Part shown: piece after piece, positions 35,701 to 45,965 of the stretch
How positions within the stretch are numbered: position 1 is the first letter of the stretch
Layout of the letters: each line of letters begins with the position of its first letter
Source: Liolophura sinensis
Lineage: Eukaryota > Mollusca > Polyplacophora > Chitonida > Chitonidae
Direction: 5' to 3'
NCBI RefSeq assembly: GCF_032854445.1
Contig: NC_088303.1
Location: 9,121,501-9,185,500 of the forward strand
DNA length: 64,000 nt
Translations under genes and position numbers: made by a program
The notes under the pieces: generated by a model
What the model was told of the DNA's origin: nothing
The model's database searches: none
Seen by the model: the letters and a program-made list of their open reading frames with translations, nothing else

Positions 35701-38700
35701 TCCATCTTGATGTACATTTGTGGTGTGGATGTATGAAATCCGCCTTGATGTACACTTGTGGTGTGGATGTATGAAATCCGCCTTGATGTACATTTGTGGT
35801 GTGGATGTATGAAATCTGCCTTGATGTACATTTGTGGATGTATGAAATCCATCTTGATGTACATTTGTGGTGTGGATGTATGAAATCTGCCTTGATGTAC
35901 ATTTGTGGTGTGGATGTATGAAATTCGCCTTGATGTACATTTGTGGTGTGGATGTATGAAATCTGCCTTGATGTACATTTGTGGTGTGGATGTGTGAAAT
36001 CCATCTTGATGTACATTTGTGGTGTGGATGTATGAAATCCATCTTGATGTACATTTGTGGTGTGGATGTATGAAATCCATCTTGATGTACATTTGTGGTG
36101 TGGATGTATGAAATCCATCTTGATGTACATTTGTGGTGTGGATGTATGAAATCTGCCTTGATGTACATTTGTGGTGTGGATGTATGAAATCCATCTTGAT
36201 GTACATTTGTGGTGTGGATGTATGAAATCTGCCATGATGTACATTTGTGGTGTGGATGTATGAAATCCATCTTGATGTACATTTGTGGTGTGGATGTATG
36301 AAATCCGCCTTGATGTACATTTGTGGTGTGGATGTATGAAATCTGCCTTGATGTACATTTGTAGTGTGGATGTATGAAATCTGCCTTGATGTACATTTGT
36401 GGTGTGGATGTATGAAATCTGCCTTGATGTACATTTGTGGTGTGGATGTATGAAATCTGCCTTGATGTACATTTGTGGTGTGGATGTATGAAATCCATCT
36501 TGATGTACACTTGTGGTGTGGATGTATGAAATCCGGCTTGATGTACATTTGTGGTGTGGATGTATGAAATCCGCCTTGATGTACATTTGTGGTGTGGATG
36601 TATGAAATCCATCTTGATGTACATTTGTGGTGTGGATGTATGCAATCTGCCTTGATGTACATTTGTGGTGTGGATGTATGAAATCCATCTTGATGTACAT
36701 TTGTGGTGTGGATGTATGAAATCAGCCTTGATGTACATTTGTGGTGTGGATGTATGAAATCCGCCTTGATGTACATTTGTGGTGTGGATGTATGAAATCC
36801 GCCTTGATGTACATTTGTAGTGTGGATGTATGCAATCTGCCTTGATGTACATTTGTGGTGTGGATGTATGAAATCCATCTTGATGTACATTTGTGGCGTG
36901 GATGTATGAAATCCGCCTTGATGTACATTTGTGGTGTGGATGTATGAAATCCGCCTTGATGTACATTTGTGGTGTGGATGTATGAAATCCGCCTTGATGT
37001 ACATTTGTGGTGTGGATGTATGAAATCCGCCTTGATGTACATTTGTGGTGTGGATGTATGAAATCCGCCTTGATGTACATTTGTGGTGTGAATGTATGAA
37101 ATCCGCCTTGATGTACATTTGTGGTGTGGATGTATAAAATCCACCTTGATGTACATTTGTGGTGTGGATGTATGAAATCCATCTTGATGTACATTTGTGG
37201 TGTGGATGTATGAAATCCGCTTTGATGTACACTTGTGGTGTGGATGTATAAAATCCGCCTTGATGTACATTTGTGGTGTGGATGTATGAAGTCCGCCTTG
37301 ATGTACATTTGTAGTGTGGATGTGTGAAATCCATCTTGATGTACATTTGTGGTGTGTACATGTGGTTTGTGCATGCAGGGCCTAATCCAGCCCTTCTTAG
37401 TGTCCGATTACCAGATGCTGCTGTTCCCTCGGAGTGCCCTGTGCGTCCAAAAATATAATTTGGCAAATATAATTTCCGTGTGGTGAAAGCAATTTGTTGT
37501 CCCTTCTCCACAGTGGCAAAAGCAATGGATGCCTTTCAACTTCAGTTGTTTAGGTTTAAAGTTCGCAAATTTACTCAAATTTAATATTGGATCCAGAATC
37601 AAGAAGGAATATTTGACTTCAGTGTGAAAGAACTTGGTTATGAAAACTTTAAAGAGCAATTAAAATCGGAAATGTATGCCCTTAAGCAGGTGACGAAAAT
37701 TTGACCTGCAATAATTCAATTAACATTCAGATTATGCAGGCCGGGAATTACTTTCCAAAAAAAAAAAAAATCCGACTGACCGACCCGACATCAAAAAAAC
37801 AGTGTTTGTTACCCGCAACAAACAATTTCTTAATGATGGCGTGGGGTAGCTATGATACAATGTGATGATCAAATCCACATGTCATCTGGGATATCTCCAC
37901 ATATCAGTAAATACAAGCCATCCTTAGACTGAATTTTTGGGCTAGGTACATGTTGTGGTGTGGACGTGAGGTGGAGGTCTACCATAGGAACAGAGGCCCT
38001 TAAAAATGTATGAAAATTGAAATATTCTACAATGAGGTGTCCTTCATCGGTGGTTTTTATGATGGCCGACCATTCGCAGGTTGCTGGCAGACTTTTCTGT
38101 ATACGACCAGTGAGGAAGCCCGCATGAGTTGCACTTCAACTGACAGCAGCAGGATTGGGCATACATGTAGGATGATTGTTATGTTTGTACCAGCAGTATG
38201 GGCAATATGCTTGTGACATTAATCCTTTACTAAGGTGATTTTCCTGTTACTTCCATAATGTGACAGTAAACCTGTAGTATGGCGATGACCTTGTTACTTT
38301 CTTTGTGACATGCTTGTAGTATGATGATGTGCTTGTTACTTCCTTTGTGACATTGCCTGATTTGTTTTCAGGATGCCATTGGTCGCTATACATTCATCAT
38401 CTTTGCTGTCTAACACTAGCCTGATTTGTTTTCAGGATGCCATTGGTCTCTACACATTCACCATCTTTGCTGCCTAACACTAGTCCGGTTTGTTTTCAGG
38501 ATGCCATTGGTCCCTATACATTCACCATCTTTGCTGCTTAACACTAGTCAGGTTTGTTTTCAGGATGCCATTGGTCCCTAAACATTCATCATCTTTGCAG
38601 CCTAACACTAGTCTGGTTTGTTTTCAGGATGCCATTGGTCCCTACACATTCACCATCTTTGCTGCCTAACACTAGCCTGGTTTGTTTTCAGGCTGCCATT

Positions 38701-39581
38701 GGTCCCTATACATTCATCATCTTTGGTGCCTAACACTAGTCTGGTTTGTTTTCAGGATGCCATTGGTCCCTAAACATTCATCATCTTTGCAGCCTAACAC
38801 TAGTCTGGTTTGTTTTCAGGATGCCATTGGTCCCTACACATTCACCATCTTTGCTGCCTAACACTAGCCTGGTTTGTTTTCAGGATGCCATTGGTCCCTA
38901 CACATTCACCATCTTTGCTGCCTAACAGTAGTCTGGTTTGTTTTCAGGATGCCATTGGCCCCTATACATGCATCATCTTTGCTGCCTAACACTAGTCTGG
39001 TTTGTTTTCAGGATGCCAGTGGTCCTTACACATTCACCATCTTTGCTGCCTAACACTAGACTGGTTTGTTTTCAGGATGCCATTGGTCACTATACATTCA
39101 CCATCTTTGCTGTCTAACACTAGTCTGGTTTGTTTTCAGGATGCCATTGGTCCCTACACATTCATCATCTTTGCAGCCTAACACTAGTCTGGTTTGTTTT
39201 CAGGATGCCATTGGTCCCTATACATTCATCATCTTTGCTGCCTAACACTAGTCTGGTTTGTTTTCAGGATGCCATTGGTCCCTATACATTCACCATCTTT
39301 GCTGCCTAACGCTAGTCTGGTTTGTTTTCAGGATGCCATTGGTCCCTATACATTCACCATCTTTGCTGCCTAACACTAGTCTGGTTTGTTTTCAGGATGC
39401 CATTGGTCCCTATACATTCATCATCTTTGCTGTCCTCTTGGCATTATTCTGGCTCTTCACATTTTTCCGAGTTCCGGAGACAAAAGGAAGAACAATAGAA
39501 GAGATACAGAACCTGTTCAAAGCTACCAGAGCTCCAGTTTTATACCGTGAAATTAATGTCACTGAGGAAGACATAGGTTAA
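23728..39581 (+). CDS. Facilitative hexose transporter, SLC2/GLUT family (class I-like)
   Basis: Twelve exons: 23728-23806, 24680-24791, 27226-27386, 28632-28756, 29004-29174, 29914-30021, 32097-32190, 32399-32492, 33917-34129, 34499-34574, 35190-35317, 39396-39581. They join to 515 aa with all family landmarks if one base is restored in exon 2. It is a 12-helix plasma- or endo-membrane carrier moving hexoses down their gradient. Motifs (restored numbering): FGYNTGVVN in helix 1, sequon NET in the first outside loop, GRF in loop 4, PETPR (234-238), [11 protein letters not shown] (305-315; QLS is the glucose-type motif), RAGRR (358-362), [14 protein letters not shown] (from 410) and PETKG (481-485). 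Exon 2 reads VAIAACVL in one frame and [11 protein letters not shown] in the next, so one base is missing near 24738-24745. N-terminal EHEPLL fits an acidic dileucine sorting signal. Exons 7/8 could instead meet at 32185/32394, also in frame. The introns hold at least eight minisatellites and many SINEs. Confidence 0.95.
24979..25365. repeat. 29-bp minisatellite in SLC2 intron 2
   Basis: Unit about AGGCAGGTGGTTACAGTACA then CCCAATTTT, 12-13 copies, some shortened or lengthened. It merges into the 32-bp array that follows. Confidence 0.9.
25366..26086. repeat. 32-bp minisatellite in SLC2 intron 2
   Basis: Unit about TTACAGTGCACCATATGTGT then AGGCAGATTATA, about 22 copies. Shared words (TACAGT, AGGCAG) suggest it evolved from the neighbouring 29-bp unit. 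Confidence 0.92.
26088..26155 (+). mobile_element. SINE-A fragment
   Basis: Short piece with GGAAGATCAGTCACCAACCT then GCGGACTG, matching the centre of SINE-A at the end of the 32-bp array. Confidence 0.55.
26552..26716 (-). mobile_element. SINE-A, diverged copy in SLC2 intron 2
   Basis: TTTTACGCCATACTCAAGAA, CAGCATTATGGTGGGAGGC and GCTGACAGACCCACCCACGT are present; the head is absent. Confidence 0.8.
26929..27130 (+). mobile_element. SINE-A, old copy in SLC2 intron 2
   Basis: Head trace GGTCTAGTGATTAGCATGCT, then TCACTGTGAGTTCAAGCCCA, CTCATGCTGGCTTCCTCAC and tail ATAACACCAATGAAATTAAC. Heavily diverged, with a central deletion. Confidence 0.75.
27510..27846 (+). mobile_element. SINE-B in SLC2 intron 3
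   Basis: Lacks the first part of the tRNA head but keeps GGGAGCGGTAGATCCAGGG, GGATAGTGCAACGACTGG, TGCAACAAGGAGGCACAT and the complete tail AGTGCGACGTTAAACCCCAA followed by GCACTCACTC. Confidence 0.9.
28361..28487 (-). mobile_element. SINE-A, old fragment in SLC2 intron 3
   Basis: TTTATTTCTTTATTTGATTG, ACTCAAGAATACTTC and GGAGGAAACCCACAGAGCCC remain; the central palindrome-rich part is lost. Confidence 0.7.
29171..29800. repeat. 42-bp minisatellite seeded at the SLC2 exon 5 donor
   Basis: About 15 copies, mostly 42 bp, of a unit about AGTCATACACATGTAGGCAG then TATTGTACAGCTCTACTGGGCG. The first unit begins inside exon 5: the exon end CACTACTGG|GTGAGTCATA resembles CTCTACTGGGTGAGTCATA in the repeats. 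Exact GTGAGT follows CTGG again at about 29555, 29596, 29637 and 29728. Because 42 is a multiple of three, long periodic ORFs stay open on both strands (up to 294 codons on the minus strand); these are not genes. Confidence 0.93.
30405..31175. repeat. 42-bp minisatellite in SLC2 intron 6
   Basis: Unit about AGTACACAGCTAGCCAATCA then TAGGGTTACAGTGGCCACCCGT, about 18 copies. It is unrelated in sequence to the other 42-bp array one intron earlier. The period is a multiple of three, so ORFs stay open. Confidence 0.95.
32700..33770. repeat. ~27-bp minisatellite in SLC2 intron 8, split by a SINE
   Basis: Purine-rich unit about GGTGAAGGGAAGATGGTAAT then GGCATAA, roughly 30 copies, with frequent length variants. 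One strand is strongly A+G rich, so it could form triplex or unusual DNA structures. Confidence 0.9.
32936..33187 (-). mobile_element. Young SINE-A inside the 27-bp minisatellite
   Basis: Nearly consensus reverse copy with a full head, flanked by an 11-bp duplication ACATAAGGTGA (32925-32935 and 33188-33198) that is itself minisatellite sequence. Confidence 0.92.
34828..35188. repeat. 83-bp repeat running up to the SLC2 exon 11 acceptor
   Basis: Four copies at exact 83-bp spacing (AGCTGTACAGAGG at 34911, 34994, 35077 and, as AACTGTACAGAGG, 35160). Each carries TTTGT then TCAG, CGCAG or CCAGA before the AGCTG word, an acceptor-like context. The last partial unit (GGATGTATAATCATTTCAG) is the real acceptor of exon 11. 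Confidence 0.9.
35385..37365. repeat. 38-bp minisatellite in SLC2 intron 11, about 52 copies
   Basis: Unit about TGATGTACATTTGTGGTGTG then GATGTATGAAATCCATCT; variants CCATCT, CCGCCT, CTGCCT and CCACCT alternate. One unit near 35835 is 5 bp short. The array starts about 70 bp after the exon 11 donor. On the minus strand no phase of the unit contains a stop and 38 is not a multiple of three, so all three minus frames are open for hundreds of codons. Confidence 0.96.
37379..37486 (+). other. Possible relic or alternative terminal exon of SLC2
   Basis: Directly after the 38-bp array an acceptor-like GTGCATGCAG precedes a frame in phase with exon 11. It reads [20 protein letters not shown] and onward to a TGA after 35 codons. 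The pattern Q-x-F/Y-L-x-x-Y-x-x-L-x-F recalls the start of GLUT helix 12, but the match is weak and PETKG is absent. It may be a decayed duplicate of the last exon or chance. Confidence 0.25.
38057..38157 (-). mobile_element. SINE-A fragment
   Basis: GGCCGACCATTCGCAGGTTG then CTGGCAGACTT and GTGAGGAAGCC match the centre of SINE-A in reverse; both ends are lost. Confidence 0.6.
38346..39395. repeat. 64-bp array of 16 copied 3' splice sites before the last SLC2 exon
   Basis: GGATGCCATTGG (or one-base variants) recurs at exactly 64-bp steps from 38371 to 39395: sixteen copies plus the true exon. Each unit contains GATGCCATTGGTCCCTATAC and ATTCACCATCTTTGCTG (the first ~37 coding bases of the last exon). 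It then has CCTAACACTAGTC and GGTTTGTTTTCAG, a branch-point-like CTAAC about 22 bases before a CAG with a T-rich tract. No unit has gained or lost a base. Each copied exon start runs into TAA within 13 codons. Confidence 0.97.
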
Positions 39582-39640
39582 CTCTAGAAGTGTATAGCGT
39601 CCCTTTGTGGGAAAACCATGTGAGATTAATGTTGTGCTAT

Positions 39641-39646
39641 ATTAAA
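39641..39646 (+). promoter_or_regulatory. Candidate poly(A) signal for SLC2
   Basis: ATTAAA, the commonest variant of AATAAA, about 60 bases after the stop codon and followed by a T-rich stretch. Confidence 0.45.
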
Positions 39647-40882
39647 GTTTTGGAATAAGATATATTTTGTTAAATCAAAACCACACATACATTAAATAAC
39701 CTTAAGACAAAGTCAAGAAAGAAAAGAGTTCTGAGTTAAAGTTTATATCAATGTCACCTAATAACTTAATCCTTCAGCTCTGACTGACATGACAATATTC
39801 CTATATAGAGAGTTTAAAGTTAACATAAAAGCTCATTTGATCCCAGAAAAATCTGGGAGATTTGAATGATTTTACTTTTTATTTAGTACAGGTCGTATAA
39901 ACGAAAATAGAAATAAAAACAAAACAAAAACAAATCTCATTAATAAGAGTGATTGCAGCTTTCAAAACCTGTGAAAAAACATTAACAAGTATCACAATTT
40001 CATGTATCAATGATCATTTAGATTTGTTGCAAATTTGTCATTTTGTTCAATTTTCACCTAAATCTTTTGTAAATATCAGCTGTCACATACAGCATTCACA
40101 ATCCATGTAACTGTGTAACCATAGAAAATCTCAGTGATAAAATTCTCCATCTTCATCTAAATCTAACGGTTAATTCCATGAGATTTGTTTTTAGTCCAAA
40201 TAACTAAGCCATGATATCAAAGTGCACTGCCAAAAATAGGGTACTTAACAGATTTGATTTCATTTTATTTTTGCAAAATAACTGATCTTAATTTTTTGAG
40301 GGAATCCTCACAGATGAGAAAACATTTAAATGCGATTGTAACGTGATATTTATTTATTTATTTTATTAATGTTATATTTTGTGTAATTGGAAATATGACG
40401 GGTACACAAATTTTAAAATATTACGCACAATGTAAATGTGTGTGTAAAAAGGAAATATCGCCTAAGGGAGGTAACTCTGGAGGTAATAATAATTGTTAAC
40501 GGTAGAATGCCCTCATTCCAAAATTGCTAAATATCGGTGTTATCTGCCCCAAAGTGAGATCGGCAGATGCCATTTAGAGAGTCAGTTTTAAGTTGTAGTA
40601 TTATAGGGCTTACCCGTTTTTGATGTAGCAGAGAGTCTAGTGCTGAAAATGGGTCGAGTGATCTTGGCATGGTGATTTGGAGCATTACTCTGAGGCAGCT
40701 TGTTTGAATACCTGGACAGAGCCTGTTTTTGGTACTAGAACCTGTGTTATGTCCAGAAAGCGGCATCCCTAATAATGATGATACTATGACCGAAAGTCGG
40801 CTGTGTGATAATGCATGGTCTTCTTAAATCGTAGCCACAATAACATACATGAATACAAACAAACATACACAGGCAAAACTTC

Positions 40883-40907
40883 AAAAAAAAAAAAAAAAAA
40901 AAAAAAA
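40883..40907. repeat. Poly(A) tract
   Basis: Twenty-five consecutive A residues with no recognisable element upstream. Confidence 0.95.
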
Positions 40908-42820
40908 GATGGAGACAGAAACCACAAAGTGAATGTGCATTCAGCTGGTGTATTGTTACATTGTTGATATTGTTACACTGTTGATGTTGTTACACAACAA
41001 ACATGACAAAGGGCTAAACATGGCATTCTCAGAACCAAGTAAGGGCTCCAAGTGAATTTCATTCGTGGATTCGTGAAAGGGAAGAAAACGATTTAAGAAC
41101 ACTTTATTATACTCTAATATGTGGATGTATGCAAAGAATTTAGTTTCATTCCAACTATCTTGAAATGGGTTGCAATTAATTTTTAATCTTAATTTTTCAT
41201 AAGGTGGCCTGCTTAATAACGAGGAATAATGTACTTATGTTGTTTAATAACAATTACATATAGGAGGCAGGTTGTCCTGTCTTCAGACTATTGCAAAAGC
41301 AGATGTGCTATATTCTTTATTTTCATCAGAATTTTGACAACAATCAGAAGTTTAATGTCAACATTTAGCAGTATTATGAAGAATCAAAATAACTTAAGGG
41401 TGTGGGGAACTGTGGATACCACATGTTGGCGGTATAAATTTGTATCAAACAATTTTGAGTTTTGTATTTTCTTATGCCGGCAGTCTTTAAGCTATAATTT
41501 ATGAAGCTTTGAATTTATGTTAAACTAAAGATCAAGGCTTCAAATGTAAGTGAACTGCACCAGACAGGCCTCCAAAAAAATAATATCTAAAAATACATTC
41601 ATTGTTTTTTTAGGCTTTGTATGGGAGTAAAATGCATCAGAATGTTTGAATTCTTAGTTGGGCGTATGGAACGTGCATTCTGCCAGTGTTCGGGGGTATC
41701 TGACGTCACAAGCAGTTTTACCAGCACAATCATTTCAGCGCATAAGTGAAAGATGACAGAAATAATTTTCCTACACAAAAATATAAAGAAAAAAAAATAT
41801 AAAATAAATATACCGGTAACTAAGAAAAACAAGTGGAAGTGTTTTTTACATATCGATCGTTTGCAGTTGTCGGTCTGATCAACTTCTTTACTGCATTTTT
41901 AGTCTTTCTTTTAATTTGGTATTTCAATTGGTGTGTTTTGAGTAAATTTCGTGGTCTTTGTAACGTGAACCATTTTATATCTCATACTCCGAATGCATTG
42001 TGAAGTTTTATCATGTGATAGTGTAAATAATTTCATGTATAATTTATATCATGCATAGTATATGTGCATGAAAACATACAGAAATAAAAATCTTCCCTAC
42101 CAGATGTGTGAATTGTACACGTTTCTAGAGAGAATCAGTCTGTACCTGGAAGAGTGGACTAAAGACATGTCGCTAAATTCTACCCGTTCCTCTTCCCGCT
42201 CCCGCGTTCGAATTCGGATCAAGAACGGATTTAGCTTGATGAAGTTTTCATTCGAGAGTTTGACTGTGTTGTTAAATGCTTTAATAGTCTTGAAAAACAA
42301 TTCTGAATCCTGCATATGAATGTAGTCGCAAATGGAAGAACGCTGTGGTACGACACCACACTGTGCCCGACTTGCGGCAACGCGTTATATTTGACGGTAA
42401 CGGGAGAATCCTCGTGGAAATGGAATAGATGAGATTAGTTTTTATACATTTTTTCATTGGGTTTTAACGCAATACTCAATTATTTTAGTCAGGTTATGGT
42501 AAATCAGAGAAAACCACTGCCTGTCGCCAAATGTAGAAGACGAACTTATACGCACAGGTCCCCGTTTTATGGTGTCGTGAAACCCCGTAGATTCGCAACG
42601 TACGTGTAAGTTAAAACATAGGCCTGCGACATAAAGACCTTTCCACAAACTCAAGCCAATCATCTCTTTGTTATGTGCTGGTAAACTGTACGCCCAAAAA
42701 GTTCCGACATTAATCATCAAACGCGGGCCTGGCTTTAATCCAGTCACGCTGGTCTTTTTATCCAGTCATGCTGGGTTACTACAATGAGAAGGGCAGCTTT
42801 TGACAAGTAAGCCAGCAAGA

Positions 42821-42821
<1 letters not shown>

Positions 42822-42869
<48 letters not shown>
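42822..42869. repeat. (CT)n(AT)n compound microsatellite
   Basis: About 16 CT dinucleotides pass directly into about 8 AT dinucleotides. Confidence 0.95.
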
Positions 42870-44282
42870 GCATACATACAGAGCTCATATACATACATGA
42901 TAGGGTATCAAGTGGTAGAAATTCTATGTCTTCATCGATGAAGGCTGGCCAATTATAGTGACAGTAATAGTTGCAAATTCCCAATAAACCTGCTCTTTCT
43001 TTTACAAAACTCGGTTAGACAAGACGATGCCAGCAGATATATGACGTTTGTCAGACATCAAGAGTGGGCTTTTATGTTTAGGATGTTTGTACTGATATTT
43101 TACCTGAACAATTATAGCTAAATGACGTGCAGCCGTAAATATTAAAACAAGTGATAAGAGCAGCATCAATAATGCATCGACACGTCTGCCAACAGCAGGT
43201 CTGTTAGACTTCCTATACATCAGTTGTCAAAACCAGAAAAAAACAACAATCACAAGGTATTCGGGCCGTGAATCTACTCAAAAACATCAGTTGAGCCTTA
43301 CAGAGCGCCATAGGCCTATTGTCGCCTTCCGTCAGGGATATGGTCATTGAGGTCGCTATGTATAGATGATGTCTTCTTGATTGATTTATTTTATTTACTT
43401 ATATATTTGTTTGTTTGTTATTTGACTATGGCTTGTTCTCAAGATATTGTCACTAATACCACTACTGGATGGAGGAAATTAGAGTGCCCGGTGTAAACCA
43501 CTTACCATTGGTAATTAACTAACAAACTTTCCTACATGTGACATACAGATTTGCATTCTGTAGTGGTGCAGAAAAGTGGTCCTAACAAAACGTTAGGAAG
43601 ATTGCTCAAGCGAGTGTGTATTGTCACCAAGGATCCCATCTTCTTGCCAGCACGGTTGATACTGCGCTGTAGGCTTCGCAATTTCCCTTGCTTGACTGTA
43701 CATATACAGGTGGTAAATGTGAAATCTTCTCTTTTCACAGTCAATGACATTGCGGCCGGCGTACTTCCGCCAGCTAGGGGATTTTCAGATCATTGATCGT
43801 CCCTTATAAGCGTGTATTTGTTTTGAAACAAATGCATTTATTTTCCGATGGAGTTCTTTCATTGACACTATATTGTAAAACAGCAATAAGCAGTGTTGTG
43901 TATTGCGTTGACGTGCTTGCTTTCATCGACACGAATAGACAGCGAAAAGTCACAGTGATAGCGAAAGAGGTCGAACCCCACGATAAACTTCAGCAACTCG
44001 ATGTGCAGGGTGTATTGTTGGCACGAACACTTTTACATCTAATGTGAAATAAATTTATTCCATACACCTCACATTTTCCAGTGCCATGTTGTTTTGAACT
44101 ATCAGCGTCAGTAAACTAATCGACCCGTCGACCTTGGAAAAGTGAAATCTGATTAGGCAGTGAATCATGCCTTTAAAGGGAAGTTCAGGGCTTTGAAGTC
44201 AATGTGACCCAGTAAATCAAGATATAGATCATGTTGGACTTAATGAAACGAAGATGGAAGAACCCACGAACCATTGATTGAT

Positions 44283-44366
44283 GGATGTAGAGTGGGCGGG
44301 ATTTGAACCCACACCTGTGCCCTAGAGGTAAAGAGCAAGCACCTTAACCACGGAACCACCTCCATT
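44283..44366 (-). repeat. tRNA-like sequence, probably an old SINE head
   Basis: Read on the minus strand: GGTGGTTCCGTGGTTAAGGT near the A-box position and GGGTTCAAATCCCGCCCACT at the B-box position, spaced as in a tRNA. The anticodon stem does not pair convincingly and there is no clean acceptor stem, so I do not call a tRNA gene. Confidence 0.45.
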
Positions 44367-45388
44367 GTTCAAAACTGTGCTCAAAATTGACCCTACTCCT
44401 TTTATCCAAACGGGCAAGGCTACTTGACAAACCCCAAACTGTTAGGTGCATGTACTCCACGTCCCCTCGGGGCATTTGTGCATGAATATTACTGGGGGCT
44501 ATTAGATCTAGATTAGATTAGATCTGATATTTTTCATATTCCCCGCCGCAATCTGCTAGCCCGTGTTTCCTGACCTCTCACCTCCGGTTGTACAACGAAT
44601 TGCAAAGCATATTGACGTAAACTAAAACATAGGCTCTAATGTCCCCGTCAAAAAGAAACTGCATCTATGTAATACAGCCAGTTCGACCGTGTCTTTAGGC
44701 TAAAGAAAGTCTCCTGGACTGAGTCATGGAATTAGCTCCAGTGCATTATAGCAGTGCCTCGCATAGCCGGAACCGCCGAGTCTACCATACAGTAAATAAT
44801 GTATACACTGTGTGGGTCTTGTTCTGTGTGTGCGGATTTAGGTGTACTTGATGTGGACGTTGCTTTCGTCGTGAGCCTTCTGCTGCACATTTCAATCGAT
44901 ATATCTCCATGTGTTCATCATCCTGGTAGGCTGCGCACAGTTCACAATCAGAATCTGTCTCCAAGAATCACGGAAGGACCTTGAGTGGTGTGGTTTAGTG
45001 CAGACAGCATTGCTATCGACTATAGGCCTACTGGGTTAGTAGCCCACACTAACCATCAATCGAGGGATTTCTTCAGCTTCTGGCGCTTATCTAGGTACGT
45101 ATATGCAGACTACATATAGGGGCTTTATCTAGCACAGGCCTAAATCGCAGCGGTCCAAAGATACACTGTACATGATACATAATGCTAGCCAGGGGGCCCT
45201 CACCGCAGGCCTTGCACGGTTAGAACTCCGCCCTCGCCACAGCAGTGATCGCCCCTCGACCAAGTAGATCGCGCGATGGAATCTCTAGCGTTTGCTTGTT
45301 CAGCTGCGACGTCAAGTCAGGTGTTTTTTGTCAGGTCATTAGCGAGAGGCGATGGCTTGCTCCTGGCCATCCTCAAACCTGCATGACT

Positions 45389-45460
45389 CGGCCCCGTCGT
45401 GTATGAGTGAAAACTTCTTGAGAACGACGTTATAACATATTCCCAATCAAATCAAATAAC
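45389..45460 (+). mobile_element. SINE-A 3' end fragment
   Basis: CGGCCCCGTCGTGTATGAGT, TTCTTGAGAACGACG and CCAATCAAATCAAAT mark a diverged tail. Confidence 0.7.
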
Positions 45461-45516
45461 TGCCACTATTAGATTGTGTGTTACCGGATTCGGTATGACC
45501 GGGCATTTTAATGAAT

Positions 45517-45628
45517 TGTTTATTTATTTATCAGATTGGTGTTTTACGCTACACTCAAGAATATTTCACGTATACGACGGGCGGCCTGCATTATGGTGGG
45601 AGGAAACAAGGTGGAGCCCGGGGGAATT
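45517..45628 (-). mobile_element. SINE-A, 3' half
   Basis: Reverse copy from TTTATTTATTTATCAGATTG through TATACGACGGGCGGCC to GGAGCCCGGGGGA, where it is cut. Confidence 0.85.
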
Positions 45629-45965
45629 TAACGAATGAAGGAGTGACTGTATGGCTAATGCAGCTTAGGCAGTATTGCAGCATCTTACAACATTTTATAT
45701 TTAAGTCACATATACAGGTTACGATTATAAGCCCATACAGCTTAGGTCAGTGGTGTGAATGCCATATGCTGTCAGTGCAAGCTGACCTGACCTAGGCCAA
45801 AGGTCAAGGATTGAGCCAGTGCAGGGTGCAGTCACTAGAGCTGATAACCAGTTAGAACATGACGAATTCTCGAACTCATTAACTCACAAGACTTCCTGTC
45901 CGTTCGTACGAGGGAAGGTCTGTTAGCAACCGGCTGATGCCTGTTCTCTTTCTGGTATAACTGTC

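Larger units (their letters stand above)
39582..45388. other. Long gene-poor spacer
   Basis: No family motif or coherent exon series was found on either strand. It contains simple repeats, a tRNA-like SINE head at 44283 and weak SINE-A traces near 42448-42500 and 43378-43480. Small ORFs (for example 42062-42319 and 43551-43796) are not recognised. Confidence 0.5.

Noticed and set aside
35340-37511. Antisense ORFs of 723, 674 and 442 codons
   Set aside because: They are the 38-bp minisatellite read in its three stop-free phases, inside an intron of a clear gene. The peptide is purely periodic and has no independent coding sign.
44283-44366. tRNA gene
   Set aside because: A-box and B-box words are present, but anticodon and acceptor stems do not pair convincingly; more likely an old SINE head. 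The tRNA-like heads of other SINEs were rejected for the same reason.
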